53,640 nt of DNA from Thermoanaerobaculia bacterium (GTDB lineage Bacteria > Acidobacteriota > Thermoanaerobaculia > Multivoradales > JAHZIX01): assembly GCA_027069135.1 (NCBI GenBank), contig JALXFE010000318.1, forward strand, positions 1 to 53,640. Direction: 5' to 3'. The notes below the pieces were generated by a model. That model saw only the letters and a list, made by a program, of their open reading frames with translations, had not been told where the DNA came from and did no database searches. The stretch's first letter is position 1. The number at the start of each line of letters is the position of its first letter. The position numbers and the translations under genes are program-made. Positions 15,792 through 25,171 of this stretch are shown one piece after another.

Positions 15792-17179
15792 GAGGGTTGG
15801 ATCCGCGAGACCACGGCTCGTAGTTTTCCGGCTCGATTCTTCGGTAGGCTGTCCACGACTTTCACCGAGACGGCCATGCCGGGGCCGAGGCGTTCCGACA
15901 GGCGCTGCCGCAGGGCCTCCTTGTGATCCTCTCCGAACCCCTTGCCGGCCACGATGGCGAGGATGACCCGCCGGAGGCTGACCTGGGTGATCTGGGCCTC
16001 CCGAATGGGAAAGCGGCCCTTGAAGATCGGGTCCAGGCGACCGATTCTCCGCCCTTCCGGGGTGACGATGACGTCGTCGAGGCGTCCTTCCAAGGAAGCG
16101 AGCCGAGGGAGCTTCCGACCGCAAGGGCAGGGGTCCTGCTCCGTCGGTGCCATGGCCCGGTCCCCGACTTCGTAGCGGATGAGCGGCATGTCTTGGTTCA
16201 GAAGACCGGTGGCGATGATGCGCCCCGGGGTTCCGGTGACGACTTCCTCGCTATCGTCCCTGAGGATCTCCAGAATTCCCACCTCCGGCCACAGGTGCAG
16301 GCTGCCATCCCTGCATTCGCTGGCGGCGCAGGCGAGCTCCGCCATGCCGTAGCTATCCCGAACCGGACAGTCGAAGACCTCTTCGATATCCCGCCGCTGG
16401 TGCTCGAAGAGGGGTTCGGCATTGCTCAGCACCGCTCGCAGCTTCGGTCCCTTGCATCCCTCATCGAGAGCCATTCGTGCCAGCGCGGCCATACCCGAGG
16501 GGTAGCCCAGGAGATGCTCGACGCCGTGGGATTTCAGGGCTCGAAGATAGGCGTCGGTGGTCTTGGGGGCGAGATGGTACGCGGAAAGGTAGAGCTGCTT
16601 CTGAGGGCTATTCCAGACCCAAAAAGGAGGCTCCTGTTGCCGGGCGGAGGCCACCAGCTGACCGCCCAACAGGGCCCAGGGCCGACGGCGGCTCAAGTCG
16701 TGCCAGTGGCGCAGGCGAGCTTCCACCAGGGCATACCAGCGGCGGGCGGTGTGGCGACTCCACCACAGCTCCAGCGGCGAGCCGGTAGAGCCGCTGGTGT
16801 GCTCCGGGTACATCTTGCGAGGATCGCAGTCCTCGGCCAGAAACGCTTCCGGTTGCCTACGGACGGTCTCCTTCTGAAGCACCGGCCATCGGGCCAGGTC
16901 GGTCCAAGGCCGGCGGTCTCCTCTCGCTCTCCTTCGGCTCCAGAAATCGCGGTAGTAGGGCACCTGCGTCGCCGCCCGGTGGAGCAGGCGTTGGAGCTCG
17001 TCTTGCTGCCAATCCTTCCAGGCCTCAGCGGACCAGGATTCTCGATCGAGGGCCTCCTCGATGAGGCGCGGGGATTGAGCCGAGTAACGCCAGCGCTCCA
17101 AAGACCGCCCACGAAGGCCGGCGGCAAAACAACGAGCCCTATAGGGTAAGCGGTGGTAGGCACCCAGGAGAAGGCTCAT
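15788..17179 (-). CDS. CapK/PaaK-like adenylate-forming enzyme
   Basis: A 463-residue protein of the phenylacetate-CoA ligase superfamily. It has EHTSGSTGSPLELWWS (phosphate-binding loop), DSYGMAELACAAS (adenylate motif), RYEVGDRA and CPCGRKLPRL with a Cys pair, and a C-terminal AMP-binding lid ending KNRAGKLRAVVS with the late Lys. CapK-type members occur in capsule loci but their substrate is not known. An acyl or amino-acyl group used to decorate the polysaccharide is plausible. The ATG at 17179 overlaps the upstream stop. Confidence 0.82.
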   Translation of the reverse strand: MSLLLGAYHRLPYRARCFAAGLRGRSLERWRYSAQSPRLIEEALDRESWSAEAWKDWQQDELQRLLHRAATQVPYYRDFWSRRRARGDRRPWTDLARWPVLQKETVRRQPEAFLAEDCDPRKMYPEHTSGSTGSPLELWWSRHTARRWYALVEARLRHWHDLSRRRPWALLGGQLVASARQQEPPFWVWNSPQKQLYLSAYHLAPKTTDAYLRALKSHGVEHLLGYPSGMAALARMALDEGCKGPKLRAVLSNAEPLFEHQRRDIEEVFDCPVRDSYGMAELACAASECRDGSLHLWPEVGILEILRDDSEEVVTGTPGRIIATGLLNQDMPLIRYEVGDRAMAPTEQDPCPCGRKLPRLASLEGRLDDVIVTPEGRRIGRLDPIFKGRFPIREAQITQVSLRRVILAIVAGKGFGEDHKEALRQRLSERLGPGMAVSVKVVDSLPKNRAGKLRAVVSRIQPS

Positions 17180-19455
17180 CGAAGGTCTCCCGTCCCGGCC
17201 GCCTGACGCAGGAGACTCTGCCATCGCGGCAGAACATGATCCCAATCAAAGGCTGCTACTTTCGCCCTCGCCGCCTGGGCCAGGGCGGCGGCTTTGTCCG
17301 GCTTTCTCAGCACGAGGGCGACGGCCTCAGCCATGGCGTCCGGGTCCTGGGGGGGGACGAGAAGGGCGTCTGCGTCATGGTCCAACAAGAACCTCAAGCC
17401 TCCCACGTCGGTGGTGATGACGGGCAACCCGGAGGCCATGGCTTCCATGACGCTCACCGGAGTGTTGTCGGCGTTGGTGGTGTTGAGAAAGATATCGCCT
17501 TGGTCGAGGTAGTGGGGTACCTCTTTCTTGTCGATTCCTCCGAGAATCTCCAGATTGCCGTCGACACCGAGTTGTCGGGCTCTTTGGCGGGTGGCTTGAA
17601 GGCTTCCATCCCCCTTGTCCGGGCCGATCATTTTCAGGCGAATCTCGGGAAATCTATCGCGCAAGCGAGCGATGACCTCGACCGCAAGAAGTGGATTGTA
17701 GGTGTGGTGAAACGCCCGCAACCACATCAGGTGGGGAGATAGAGGGTTCCGCTGGCGGAATGAATACCGGCGTAGGTCCAGGGGATTGGGGAGGAGGCAT
17801 AGATCTTCTCGGTGGCAGGCCAGCTCGGTTTCGAGGTAGGCCGATGGCGTCGTTACGACCGCAGCGGAGCCAAGCAAGCGTCGGAGGCGCCGAGGCCACC
17901 GGCGGCTGAACTCCGGGAGCAGCCCACCGTGGAGGGTGAGGATGAAAGGCTTGCCGAGGCGCTGCAAGCTCCAGGCGGCGGCCTCCGCCCAAAAAAAGGC
18001 CGAGCCGCTGAACACATCCACCTGGGCGACGTCGAATCGATCCCGAAACCGCCAGATACTGCGCTGCATACCCATCAGACGTGGCAGCCGGGCCGGACGG
18101 TCGGAGGTGCGCAGGACGCTCCAACCTTCGTGCGAAAGACGATCCGCCAATTCCTCGCAGACGGCTCGGGTCGAGATCTGCCGGGAAAGAAAGTTACCGA
18201 TCATCAAGACCCTCGGTGGGCTCTCCTCCTCCGGGGTCTGCGGATTCCCCGGCGTCGTTATCTTGGCGGCCCCTCCCCGACGGCTCCAACGACCCCCGGC
18301 CCACCGCCAGAGCATCCCCACATGGTGGGGGCGGAACCGTCGGGCGCCCTCGAAGAGCACTCCCAGATTTCCCTGGGCCAGCTTCCGTCCCAGGGTCTCG
18401 AGGGTCTGGCCGGTATTTCTTTGCGCCCGCTGTCGCCAGAACTTTTTCTCGAAACTGCCGTCGGAGAAGTGGCTGATCCTTTCGAGGCGGTCCAGGATTC
18501 GCCGCCCCGCCGTTCCTTCGGCCCATTGAAGGTGTAGGCCATCGTCCACGCGGATGGGTAGAGCGAAGGCCTGGGCGACGCCGTCGGTATCCAAATCGAA
18601 TCCGAAGAGGGCCCCGGAGCGTTGAGGTTCCACCGGTTGGCGGCTGGGCACTTCCCCCTCCGTCCAGTCGAAGAGGAGGTTTCCGAGGTTGTGGCAGATC
18701 ACAGTCCCGGACGCCGTCACCTCGACCCCTTGAAGGACGTGGGCGTGGTGGCACAACACCAGGGCGGCGCCGGCCTCGGCGAGATCTAAGGCGAGCTTTC
18801 GGTGGTCCGGGTGGGGATAGTCCACGAACATATAACCCAGATGAATGGACACAGCGAGTCCGTCGACCTTCGGCGCCGTCTCGCGGACCGCTTCGAGGAG
18901 CTCCTCCGGCTGGTACTCCCAAAACACCGGTCCCGGCGCCGGTTGAGTCTGGAGGGTACGCCCGCAGCCGAGCCAGGCCATCTTCAAGCCCTGAAGCTCG
19001 AGAATCACCGGCGCCTTCGCGGTCTTCTCATCGCTGCCCGCGCCAAGACCCCGGAGTCCGGCGGCCTCCAGGCATTCCCGGGTCGCGGCGAGGCCGGCGC
19101 CGCCGAAGTCCCGGATGTGATTGTTGGCCAGGTGCAAGAGGTCGAACCCTGCCGCCGCCAAGCGCGAGGCGGCGTCCGGCGGCGCTGAAAAGAGGTCGCC
19201 GGGCAATCGATCCGGTACGAGAGGAGTCTCGAGATTGGCGAAGGCCAGGTCTCCCTCCCGCAGGGTGGGGGCGAGGGTCTCCAAAGGGCCGCTACTTTCG
19301 AGCGAGGCGTGGGGTGCCAGCTTTCCCGAAAACCCGAGGTCTCCCCCCGCCCAGACTCGAATCGTGGGGCCTCGGGAGGCTCGGTGGCAGATCACCAAAG
19401 CCTCGAGCTCCGGAGGCAAGGTCGGGCTTAGGGGGTGGGCGGGTCGACGGTTCAT
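17176..19455 (-). CDS. CapA-like metallophosphatase fused to GT4 glycosyltransferase
   Basis: A 759-residue two-domain protein. Residues about 25-330 match CapA/PgsA (PGA_cap): GGDLGFSG, FANLETPL, LANNHIRDFGGAG and LCHHAHVLQGVE supply the Asp/Asn/His metal ligands. Residues about 400-750 are a GT-B GT4 enzyme with LTLHGGLLPEF, LLPNPLDLRRY and the donor-site segment TPVSVMEAMASGLPV. No signal peptide precedes the CapA part, so it seems cytoplasmic, unlike typical membrane-anchored CapA. ATG 19455 is chosen; TTG 19491, with a GAGGGCGAGG sequence upstream, is an alternative that overlaps the polymerase gene. Confidence 0.85.
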   Translation of the reverse strand: MNRRPAHPLSPTLPPELEALVICHRASRGPTIRVWAGGDLGFSGKLAPHASLESSGPLETLAPTLREGDLAFANLETPLVPDRLPGDLFSAPPDAASRLAAAGFDLLHLANNHIRDFGGAGLAATRECLEAAGLRGLGAGSDEKTAKAPVILELQGLKMAWLGCGRTLQTQPAPGPVFWEYQPEELLEAVRETAPKVDGLAVSIHLGYMFVDYPHPDHRKLALDLAEAGAALVLCHHAHVLQGVEVTASGTVICHNLGNLLFDWTEGEVPSRQPVEPQRSGALFGFDLDTDGVAQAFALPIRVDDGLHLQWAEGTAGRRILDRLERISHFSDGSFEKKFWRQRAQRNTGQTLETLGRKLAQGNLGVLFEGARRFRPHHVGMLWRWAGGRWSRRGGAAKITTPGNPQTPEEESPPRVLMIGNFLSRQISTRAVCEELADRLSHEGWSVLRTSDRPARLPRLMGMQRSIWRFRDRFDVAQVDVFSGSAFFWAEAAAWSLQRLGKPFILTLHGGLLPEFSRRWPRRLRRLLGSAAVVTTPSAYLETELACHREDLCLLPNPLDLRRYSFRQRNPLSPHLMWLRAFHHTYNPLLAVEVIARLRDRFPEIRLKMIGPDKGDGSLQATRQRARQLGVDGNLEILGGIDKKEVPHYLDQGDIFLNTTNADNTPVSVMEAMASGLPVITTDVGGLRFLLDHDADALLVPPQDPDAMAEAVALVLRKPDKAAALAQAARAKVAAFDWDHVLPRWQSLLRQAAGTGDLR

Positions 19456-19477
19456 GGTGGGTATTTCAAGTCCGGTC

Positions 19478-20983
19478 TCAGGGCCGGTCAAGCCTCGCCC
19501 TCGCCACGGTGGGTTGAGGTAGGGCCGGATCAGAGGTCAGGGGTTTCTGCCAGGTTCCCCCGGGGCCCGGGACGAAGCCGGGCTGAATCGGGCCCCGGGC
19601 CGGCCGCCTAAAAAGGAGTGGTTCTTCGAGGAATAAAAGAACTCCCCCCAGCCCGAATAAGAAGGCCGGAGCCGACAGACGCATGGCGGAGTGGAGCATG
19701 TAGAGCAGCGCCCAGGTCGTCATCGCTGCGGCGAAGGCTTTGCTCTCCGGCGGGGCTCGGCGTAGGGCCCTTCCGGCGCTGATTCCGAAGAGGATGAGCA
19801 GGGCCAGGAGACCGGCGCTCCCGTGCTCGGCCAGAACCCGGCTGTATTCCGTATGGGCACTCGAAGCGCGGAATACCAGCGCATGGTAAGGCCTCGATCC
19901 TCCCGGCCCCGTGCCCAACAGGGGATTTTCCTGAAATGCCAGCAGATCACCCTGGATGATCTTGTCCCGTCCGGTGAGGTGTGTGCTGGAGAACCGATCC
20001 GCCATGGCACCGCCCGTGAAAGCGTTGAGCGCCGGAAAGAGAAGGTAGATGATGAACAGGGCGGCGAATGCGCTGCGGATCACCATCGCGCCTCGGGAGC
20101 GCCGGTCCTGGAGCAGGAAGAAGCTCCCCGCCGCGATGGCTCCGAAGAAGGTCATCAGGCCGCCCCGGGAGAAGGTGAGGGCGCTTTGTGCGCCGAGCCA
20201 AAGGCCCGCTCCCAGGAGGAGCCAGCGCAGCCACTTGTGGCGCCGATCCACCATCAGATAGAAGAATGCCAGGAGGGCCCCGAGGCCCAGGGCGGCGGAG
20301 GCCTGGTTGGGGCCGATGCCGGCGGACGTCACGCGGCTGGAGGCTCCGAATTGGATATTGGCGGTGGTCACGGTAGAGAACGTCGCCAGGCCGGCAAGAC
20401 CGATGAGGGGGGCCAAGGTGCTGAGCAGCAGCCGTTTGAATAGGGCGCCGTCCAGACGTCGGGTACTCAGGAAGGCAGTGGTCAGGGCCAGGGCGACGGG
20501 CCCGCTGAGATTGAAGGAGATGAGCTGGCGGTCGAAGCTGGGCATTACGAGGATCGAGGGGGTCAGCAAGAGAAAGTACACCAAGGGTGCTTTGCTCGCG
20601 GAGCGCAGAAGAGAGAAACGAACCAAGGCGACCAGGGCGAGGGCGCAGAGCGAGTACTTTGCGAACTCCCAGGGAATCCGGGCGCCGGTACCCCTCCAGA
20701 GAATCTCCGAGCCGACGATATATCCCATGAGAGGAATCACCCGATCCGGATTCTTTCCCCGCAGGAGCCAGTACATCCCCAATGCGAAGGTCCCAAACGC
20801 GTGGGCGGTGGGGATCAGGGGGCTGATCCTCATGGCAGCAGCTAGAAGGGGGTGGGCCAAAAGAAAAAGGATCACCTGTCGGCCGTAGGCTTTCTCCATG
20901 CGCTCCATCTTTCGTTTCGCATAGAGCGCGCGGAGCCCTTCGGCCGCAGCTTGGCCGTGGGAATGGCTATCGAGGTTCGTCAT
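19478..20983 (-). CDS. O-antigen polymerase/ligase family membrane protein (Wzy/WaaL-like)
   Basis: About 500 residues with ten or more hydrophobic segments and the Wzy_C-type loop: TFSRGGLMTF, a large periplasmic stretch with TGRDKIIQGDLLAF and NPLLGTGPGG, then HTEYSRVLAEHGSAG. These residues are shared by Wzy polymerases and WaaL ligases and cannot tell the two apart. ATG 20983 is preferred because GGGAGA lies 9 bases upstream inside the previous gene; GTG 20989 is possible. It would join lipid-linked repeat units, or pass them to an acceptor, on the periplasmic side. Confidence 0.85.
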   Translation of the reverse strand: MTNLDSHSHGQAAAEGLRALYAKRKMERMEKAYGRQVILFLLAHPLLAAAMRISPLIPTAHAFGTFALGMYWLLRGKNPDRVIPLMGYIVGSEILWRGTGARIPWEFAKYSLCALALVALVRFSLLRSASKAPLVYFLLLTPSILVMPSFDRQLISFNLSGPVALALTTAFLSTRRLDGALFKRLLLSTLAPLIGLAGLATFSTVTTANIQFGASSRVTSAGIGPNQASAALGLGALLAFFYLMVDRRHKWLRWLLLGAGLWLGAQSALTFSRGGLMTFFGAIAAGSFFLLQDRRSRGAMVIRSAFAALFIIYLLFPALNAFTGGAMADRFSSTHLTGRDKIIQGDLLAFQENPLLGTGPGGSRPYHALVFRASSAHTEYSRVLAEHGSAGLLALLILFGISAGRALRRAPPESKAFAAAMTTWALLYMLHSAMRLSAPAFLFGLGGVLLFLEEPLLFRRPARGPIQPGFVPGPGGTWQKPLTSDPALPQPTVARARLDRP

Positions 20984-22001
20984 TGTCACTATCTCCCAGG
21001 CACCAATGGAAAGGGCCTTGGGCTATCGCCTCCATTATCGCTCTATCGGCACTCCACCAGCAAAAGCGGCCCGTCGAGCTGAGGAAGAAACCCCGCCGTC
21101 GCAGGGCTGCTGAGAGGGTCGCGGAGGCGGCCAGGGCGACCACCTGAGTGGCGCCGCCTCCGGCGCATTCGGCGATGGCGAGTTTCAGGAGGTCGTCCAA
21201 GGCGCCTCCATCGTCCAAGCTCCCGAAGATATCGAGCACGCGGGCCGTCCCTCCCGGGAGCTGACGGAGAACCAGGGCGAGGCGGGGGCGGGAAGGGTCA
21301 CCCGCAAAGAAGAAACGCAGCTCCCGGCGGTAGGGGCACTCGAGATAGCGCCAGCGCAGGTCCTCCGTTCCACGGCTTGAGGTCACGGTGCCTTTGGGTC
21401 CGAGCTGGGCCACCGCCCGGAGCTCTTCCGCTGTGGGCTGCACAGCTTCCCAAGCTTTCCCCGGGGACCGGCTACCGAGCCAGCGACGCCAGAGGGCGGC
21501 GGCCGGCGTGAGCGCTGCCGCACCGGTCCGCAGCGCAGCTCCCCGGGCTCCTGAGGCTCTTTGAACGGCACCTATCGCCCGGGGGTCCAGGGGAAGAAGC
21601 CGGGCTCGCAGGTCCTCCCGGACCCCCCAGCCGTGGTTTCGGTGGATCTTTGCAGCCAGCTCGTTGGGGAATCCTAAGAGGAGGCGCGCCCGGCTCCGCA
21701 CGTCTTCGTCCAGCAGGCTTTGGAGTCGGCGGCCCCGGAACTCCGGAGCGATGACCAGGTCCATCCACCACACCGCATCGATCGTCTCTCCGGCGACCTC
21801 ACAGCGGGTGGGGATGACGGCGTTGTAGCCGGCGATTTCGCCGTCGACCTCGAGGACGATGCGGTTCTCCGGACCCCGATGCCACCAATCTCCATGGCGA
21901 TCGAGAAAGTCGGCCTTGGTCGGCCCGAAGAAGCGTTCGAGGAAGTGGTGAAGAGCCTGCCGGTCCACCTGCCCGGCGCTCAGGGCTCGCGGCTCGCTCA
22001 T
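20967..22001 (-). CDS. GNAT-family acetyltransferase
   Basis: A 344-residue protein, longer than a single GNAT domain. The N-terminal part has LEVDGEIAGYNAVIP and MDLVIAPEFRGRRLQSLL, the acetyl-CoA pyrophosphate-binding stretch (R/Q-x-x-G-x-G/R type). A second half of similar fold (ARVLDIFG, CAGGGATQVVALAAS) suggests a duplicated GNAT. Similar proteins modify sugars or amino groups in polysaccharide loci. The 3' end overlaps the next gene by 17 bases and the start overlaps the upstream stop by 4. Confidence 0.75.
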   Translation of the reverse strand: MSEPRALSAGQVDRQALHHFLERFFGPTKADFLDRHGDWWHRGPENRIVLEVDGEIAGYNAVIPTRCEVAGETIDAVWWMDLVIAPEFRGRRLQSLLDEDVRSRARLLLGFPNELAAKIHRNHGWGVREDLRARLLPLDPRAIGAVQRASGARGAALRTGAAALTPAAALWRRWLGSRSPGKAWEAVQPTAEELRAVAQLGPKGTVTSSRGTEDLRWRYLECPYRRELRFFFAGDPSRPRLALVLRQLPGGTARVLDIFGSLDDGGALDDLLKLAIAECAGGGATQVVALAASATLSAALRRRGFFLSSTGRFCWWSADRAIMEAIAQGPFHWCLGDSDNDEPR

Positions 22002-23164
22002 GGCGAAGATCCCCCGAGAGCCCGTAGGTAGAGCCCGTCGAGAGTCGTGGCGGCCACCGAGCGGCTATGGGTCGTCTCTGCCTTGCGGCGGGCAGCGGCG
22101 CCCATCTCCAGGGCGAGATCCGCGTCGCCGAGGAGCCGCCCCACGGCCTCGGCCATGCCTCGATCATCTCCCGGGGAGACGAGAAAGCCCGTGACACCGT
22201 CCTCCACGAGCTCCGGAACCCCTCCCACCCGCACCGCCACCACGGGTCTGGCGGCGGCCATGGCCTCGAGAACGGCGTTGGGCATGCCTTCGCTGTGAGA
22301 GGTCAGACAGAGGACCCTGAGGCGGGAGAGGATATTCGGCACGTCGGCTCTGAAGCCGGTGAGCTGCAGGCCTTGCTCGATTCCCCGATCCTCGATGCGC
22401 CGAGCCAGCTCACCGGGGTAGCTCTTCTCGCTCTCCAGGGGTTGGCCGACGATGAGGGCTCGGGCCTCCGGGCGCTGCTCAAGCACCCGGGCCATGGCGT
22501 CGATGAACATCTCATGATGCTTGATCCGGCGCAGGTTGCCGAGGGTTCCGACGACCGGCTGGGAGGTCTCGATGCCGAGGTCCGCCAGGTCCGCGGGGGG
22601 CGCCTCCCGGGAGGGGAGCTCGACACAGTTGGGGAGGAGGGCGATCTGTTCCGCACCCAGCCCCGCCGCCTCGAGCTCCTGGCCCAGGGCCTGGCAGTTG
22701 ACGACGATGCGCTCGACACCCCGGAGGATCAGCTTTCGATAGAGACCGGGAAGCTTCTGCAGCCCGGGTGTCGAGAGGGTTCCTCGCAGGGAGCCCCAAC
22801 GGACGGGGACGCCCGCCAAACGACCCGCCACCGCCGCGTAGGCGTTGTCATGGACGGTCCAGGAGTGAACGATCCGGGGGCGCACGCGGCGCAGCCAGCG
22901 GCTCAGGTACACGGTTCGCCGGAAAGTCCCCCGGCAGGTCTCCGGAAGGGAGCTGACGGAGATACCCAAGGCCCGGAGAGGTTCGTCGTAGACTAGGTTC
23001 CGGCTGGGGTTGAAGACCAGGACGTGGTGCTCCCAGGGCCCTTGGGCCATGGCGGAGAGCACCAGGAAGAGCTGCCGCTCGGTTCCCCCCCGACCCAGGT
23101 GGTTGATCAGGTGGACGACCCGGGGTCGCCGGCTAGCCTCGGGGGCCGGTCGTTGAGGATTCAC
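21998..23164 (-). CDS. GT4 glycosyltransferase
   Basis: A 388-residue GT-B enzyme. The GTG at 23164 overlaps the upstream stop (GTGA) and gives the expected N-terminus VVHLINHLGRGGTERQ with its donor-side glycine loop. PNCVELPS, VGTLGNLRRIKHHEMF, LCLTSHSEGMPNAVLEAM (the E-x7-E donor site) and GVPELVEDGVTGFLV complete the family pattern. A frame extension up to 23557 lies inside the neighbouring hydrolase gene and is rejected. Confidence 0.9.
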   Translation of the reverse strand: MNPQRPAPEASRRPRVVHLINHLGRGGTERQLFLVLSAMAQGPWEHHVLVFNPSRNLVYDEPLRALGISVSSLPETCRGTFRRTVYLSRWLRRVRPRIVHSWTVHDNAYAAVAGRLAGVPVRWGSLRGTLSTPGLQKLPGLYRKLILRGVERIVVNCQALGQELEAAGLGAEQIALLPNCVELPSREAPPADLADLGIETSQPVVGTLGNLRRIKHHEMFIDAMARVLEQRPEARALIVGQPLESEKSYPGELARRIEDRGIEQGLQLTGFRADVPNILSRLRVLCLTSHSEGMPNAVLEAMAAARPVVAVRVGGVPELVEDGVTGFLVSPGDDRGMAEAVGRLLGDADLALEMGAAARRKAETTHSRSVAATTLDGLYLRALGGSSP

Positions 23165-24330
23165 GGCGAACCCTGCCCGGGGCGCACCGACGTCTCCTGG
23201 AACTCGATGAGGGCCGCCACCTGGGGTGCGACATAGGTCGCGATGGCCTCGTGCCCCTGGGCGTTGAGGTGGGTGTCGGCACGGCCGTAGAGCGCCTCCC
23301 CACGGCGGGTGGCGCGTTGCAAGGTCGGCGTCGGATCCGAGGCCACCAGGCCGTGGAGGCGCAAGGCGAGGAGCAGCCGATCGTTGGCGAAGCGGAAATT
23401 GATCGCCTCCTTTGCCAGCCCGGAGCTGCGCAGGAAGCGTTCCCCTTCCACCGGATCGACTTGGTAGACCCCCGGGAGAAGGACGAAGAGGCTTCCCGCA
23501 CCGGCGTCCTGGGCCACGTCGGCGATGGCGCGGCACAGATGCGCCGTGACCTCCCAACGCTGGGCTTCAGGATCCGTTTCCAGAAATACCGGCGGCAGCT
23601 GCGAGGCGCTCAAGCCCATCTTCATCAGCGGGGAGCGCAAAGCCCGGCGGCTGGCGACGTAGAGATGGGATCTGCGCTCCAATGCATCGTTGATGGGATA
23701 GGCCAGGGCATCGACCCACTCGTCCCACGAGACCCGTCGAGGCCAGCGGAGGGAGCGGTGGGGGAAGGGAGCTTGCGGGGAGATCGAGGGTCGGACTTCC
23801 TCCAACGTGTCGTTGCCGACGAAGAGAAATACCACGACAAAATCGTAGGAAGCCCTCGCCAGCTCTCTCCTGGCGACCTCCAGGTATTGCTCCGGCCCCC
23901 AGCCTGAGACCGCGGTGTTGACCACCGTCACCGGCTTCCCGAGGCGCTCGGACAATCGGCTGCCGAGGCCCTCCGTGAGACTCTGCGGCGCTTCGACCTG
24001 GAGGCCGGCGACGAAGGAATCGCCCAGGGCTAGGATACGGTACCGGGGTGGGCTGCTCTCGGCGGCGGCGATTCGATGTCCTTGATCGTCCGTCCGCAAG
24101 CGCACGTCTCCGGCACCGGTGTTGACGACGGTATCGAGATTCCCGGCCCGCTTCCAACCCAACCCCTCTTCGGGCACCCAGATATCCGGCCGCAGGCGCA
24201 CCAGCGGTTGGGGAGCCAGCCCCCGAAGACCCAGCTCTGCCAGGAGAAGCCCGGCCCCGGCGGCCAGGGCCACGAGGGCCAGACGCCTGGCCCATTTGTG
24301 ACCCCTGGCCCACCGGCGGCGCCTACTCAT
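23161..24330 (-). CDS. Membrane-anchored SGNH/GDSL hydrolase-like protein
   Basis: A 389-residue protein. ATG 24330 has an excellent GGAGGGAGCG before it and is chosen over an in-frame Met at 24354. One N-terminal membrane helix (RRLALVALAAGAGLLLAEL) should anchor it with the domain in the periplasm. The catalytic Ser is in ILALGDSFVAG, the oxyanion Asn in FLFVGNDTLEE, and the Asp/His pair in ADTHLNAQGHEA. Relatives act as esterases or O-acetyltransferase partners on polysaccharides. It overlaps the upstream deacetylase gene by 8 bases. Confidence 0.82.
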   Translation of the reverse strand: MSRRRRWARGHKWARRLALVALAAGAGLLLAELGLRGLAPQPLVRLRPDIWVPEEGLGWKRAGNLDTVVNTGAGDVRLRTDDQGHRIAAAESSPPRYRILALGDSFVAGLQVEAPQSLTEGLGSRLSERLGKPVTVVNTAVSGWGPEQYLEVARRELARASYDFVVVFLFVGNDTLEEVRPSISPQAPFPHRSLRWPRRVSWDEWVDALAYPINDALERRSHLYVASRRALRSPLMKMGLSASQLPPVFLETDPEAQRWEVTAHLCRAIADVAQDAGAGSLFVLLPGVYQVDPVEGERFLRSSGLAKEAINFRFANDRLLLALRLHGLVASDPTPTLQRATRRGEALYGRADTHLNAQGHEAIATYVAPQVAALIEFQETSVRPGQGSP

Positions 24331-25171
24331 CGCTCCCTCCTGCCGCGGCGTCAAGGCCCCCCCAGGGACGGCGATGGAAGCCGCTGAGCTTCAAGGCCAG
24401 ATAGCTGGGCTCGGAAGAATAGAGACCGACGCGGGGAATTTCGAAGGCCGGCAGGCCGACCTGCCGAGAGTCTTCGACGAAGGCGGCTCGATAGCCGGCA
24501 TCCCGGACGGCCTCGGCGACCCGTCGGTCGTAGTCGCCGTAAGGGTAGGCGAAAAATTTCACCGGTTGGCCGCCGAGTTCCTCCAGGCGAAGGCAGGAAC
24601 CCTCGAGCTCTCGGCCCAGGACCGGATCCTCACATTCGCTCAGCCGAGGGTGATGGAGGGTGTGACTGCCGATGGAAATCAGGGGATGAGCGACGCAGAG
24701 GCGCAGCTGGTCCTCGTTCATACCGTCGAAGAGATCTTGCCGAATTTCCTCCGGCCACTCCTGCTCCGAGCCTTCGAGCTGCCGGCGCACCGACGGCAGC
24801 CAATTCCCGGAGTCCTCCAAATGCTGCAGGGTGACGAAGAAAATCGCCGGCGCACCGAAGCGTTCCAGCAGCGGAAGAGCCTCCTTCACGTTGTTGGCGA
24901 AGCCGTCGTCAAAGGTCAAGAGAACCCCTCTAGCTCCCGGCTCAAAGGCCTGATCCGGGGTGAGAAAAGCGAACCGCTCCGCCAGCCATCCGAGAACCCG
25001 TTCGAGGTCCCCAGCCGTAAAGTCCGGCCGGATCGCCGAAGGCAGCTCCGGATACCGACGGCTCGGAGTGCCGTGAAACTCCAAGACGAAAACCCCTGTC
25101 CGCCCAAGCACCCTCCGACCCACCGCCGCCACCCCGCTCGCCACCAAAGCCTTCCGTACCCAACCCTTCAT
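24323..25171 (-). CDS. NodB-type polysaccharide deacetylase
   Basis: A 282-residue protein. VLEFHGTP opens the domain, GVLLTFDDGFANN gives the Asp-Asp pair, SIGSHTLHHPRLS the metal-binding His-x3-His, and FAYPYGDYDRRV the Arg/Pro motif. These match carbohydrate esterase 4 deacetylases, which remove N- or O-acetyl groups from glycans. Its start codon lies inside the first copy of an 82-bp direct repeat, so its leader and initiation region are duplicated upstream. Confidence 0.88.
   Translation of the reverse strand: MKGWVRKALVASGVAAVGRRVLGRTGVFVLEFHGTPSRRYPELPSAIRPDFTAGDLERVLGWLAERFAFLTPDQAFEPGARGVLLTFDDGFANNVKEALPLLERFGAPAIFFVTLQHLEDSGNWLPSVRRQLEGSEQEWPEEIRQDLFDGMNEDQLRLCVAHPLISIGSHTLHHPRLSECEDPVLGRELEGSCLRLEELGGQPVKFFAYPYGDYDRRVAEAVRDAGYRAAFVEDSRQVGLPAFEIPRVGLYSSEPSYLALKLSGFHRRPWGGLDAAAGGSDE

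Noticed and set aside
23165-23557. N-terminal extension of the GT4 gene at 21998-23164
   Set aside because: The extension lies wholly inside the SGNH hydrolase gene in another frame, has no domain similarity, and the GTG overlapping the upstream stop gives a proper GT4 N-terminus.
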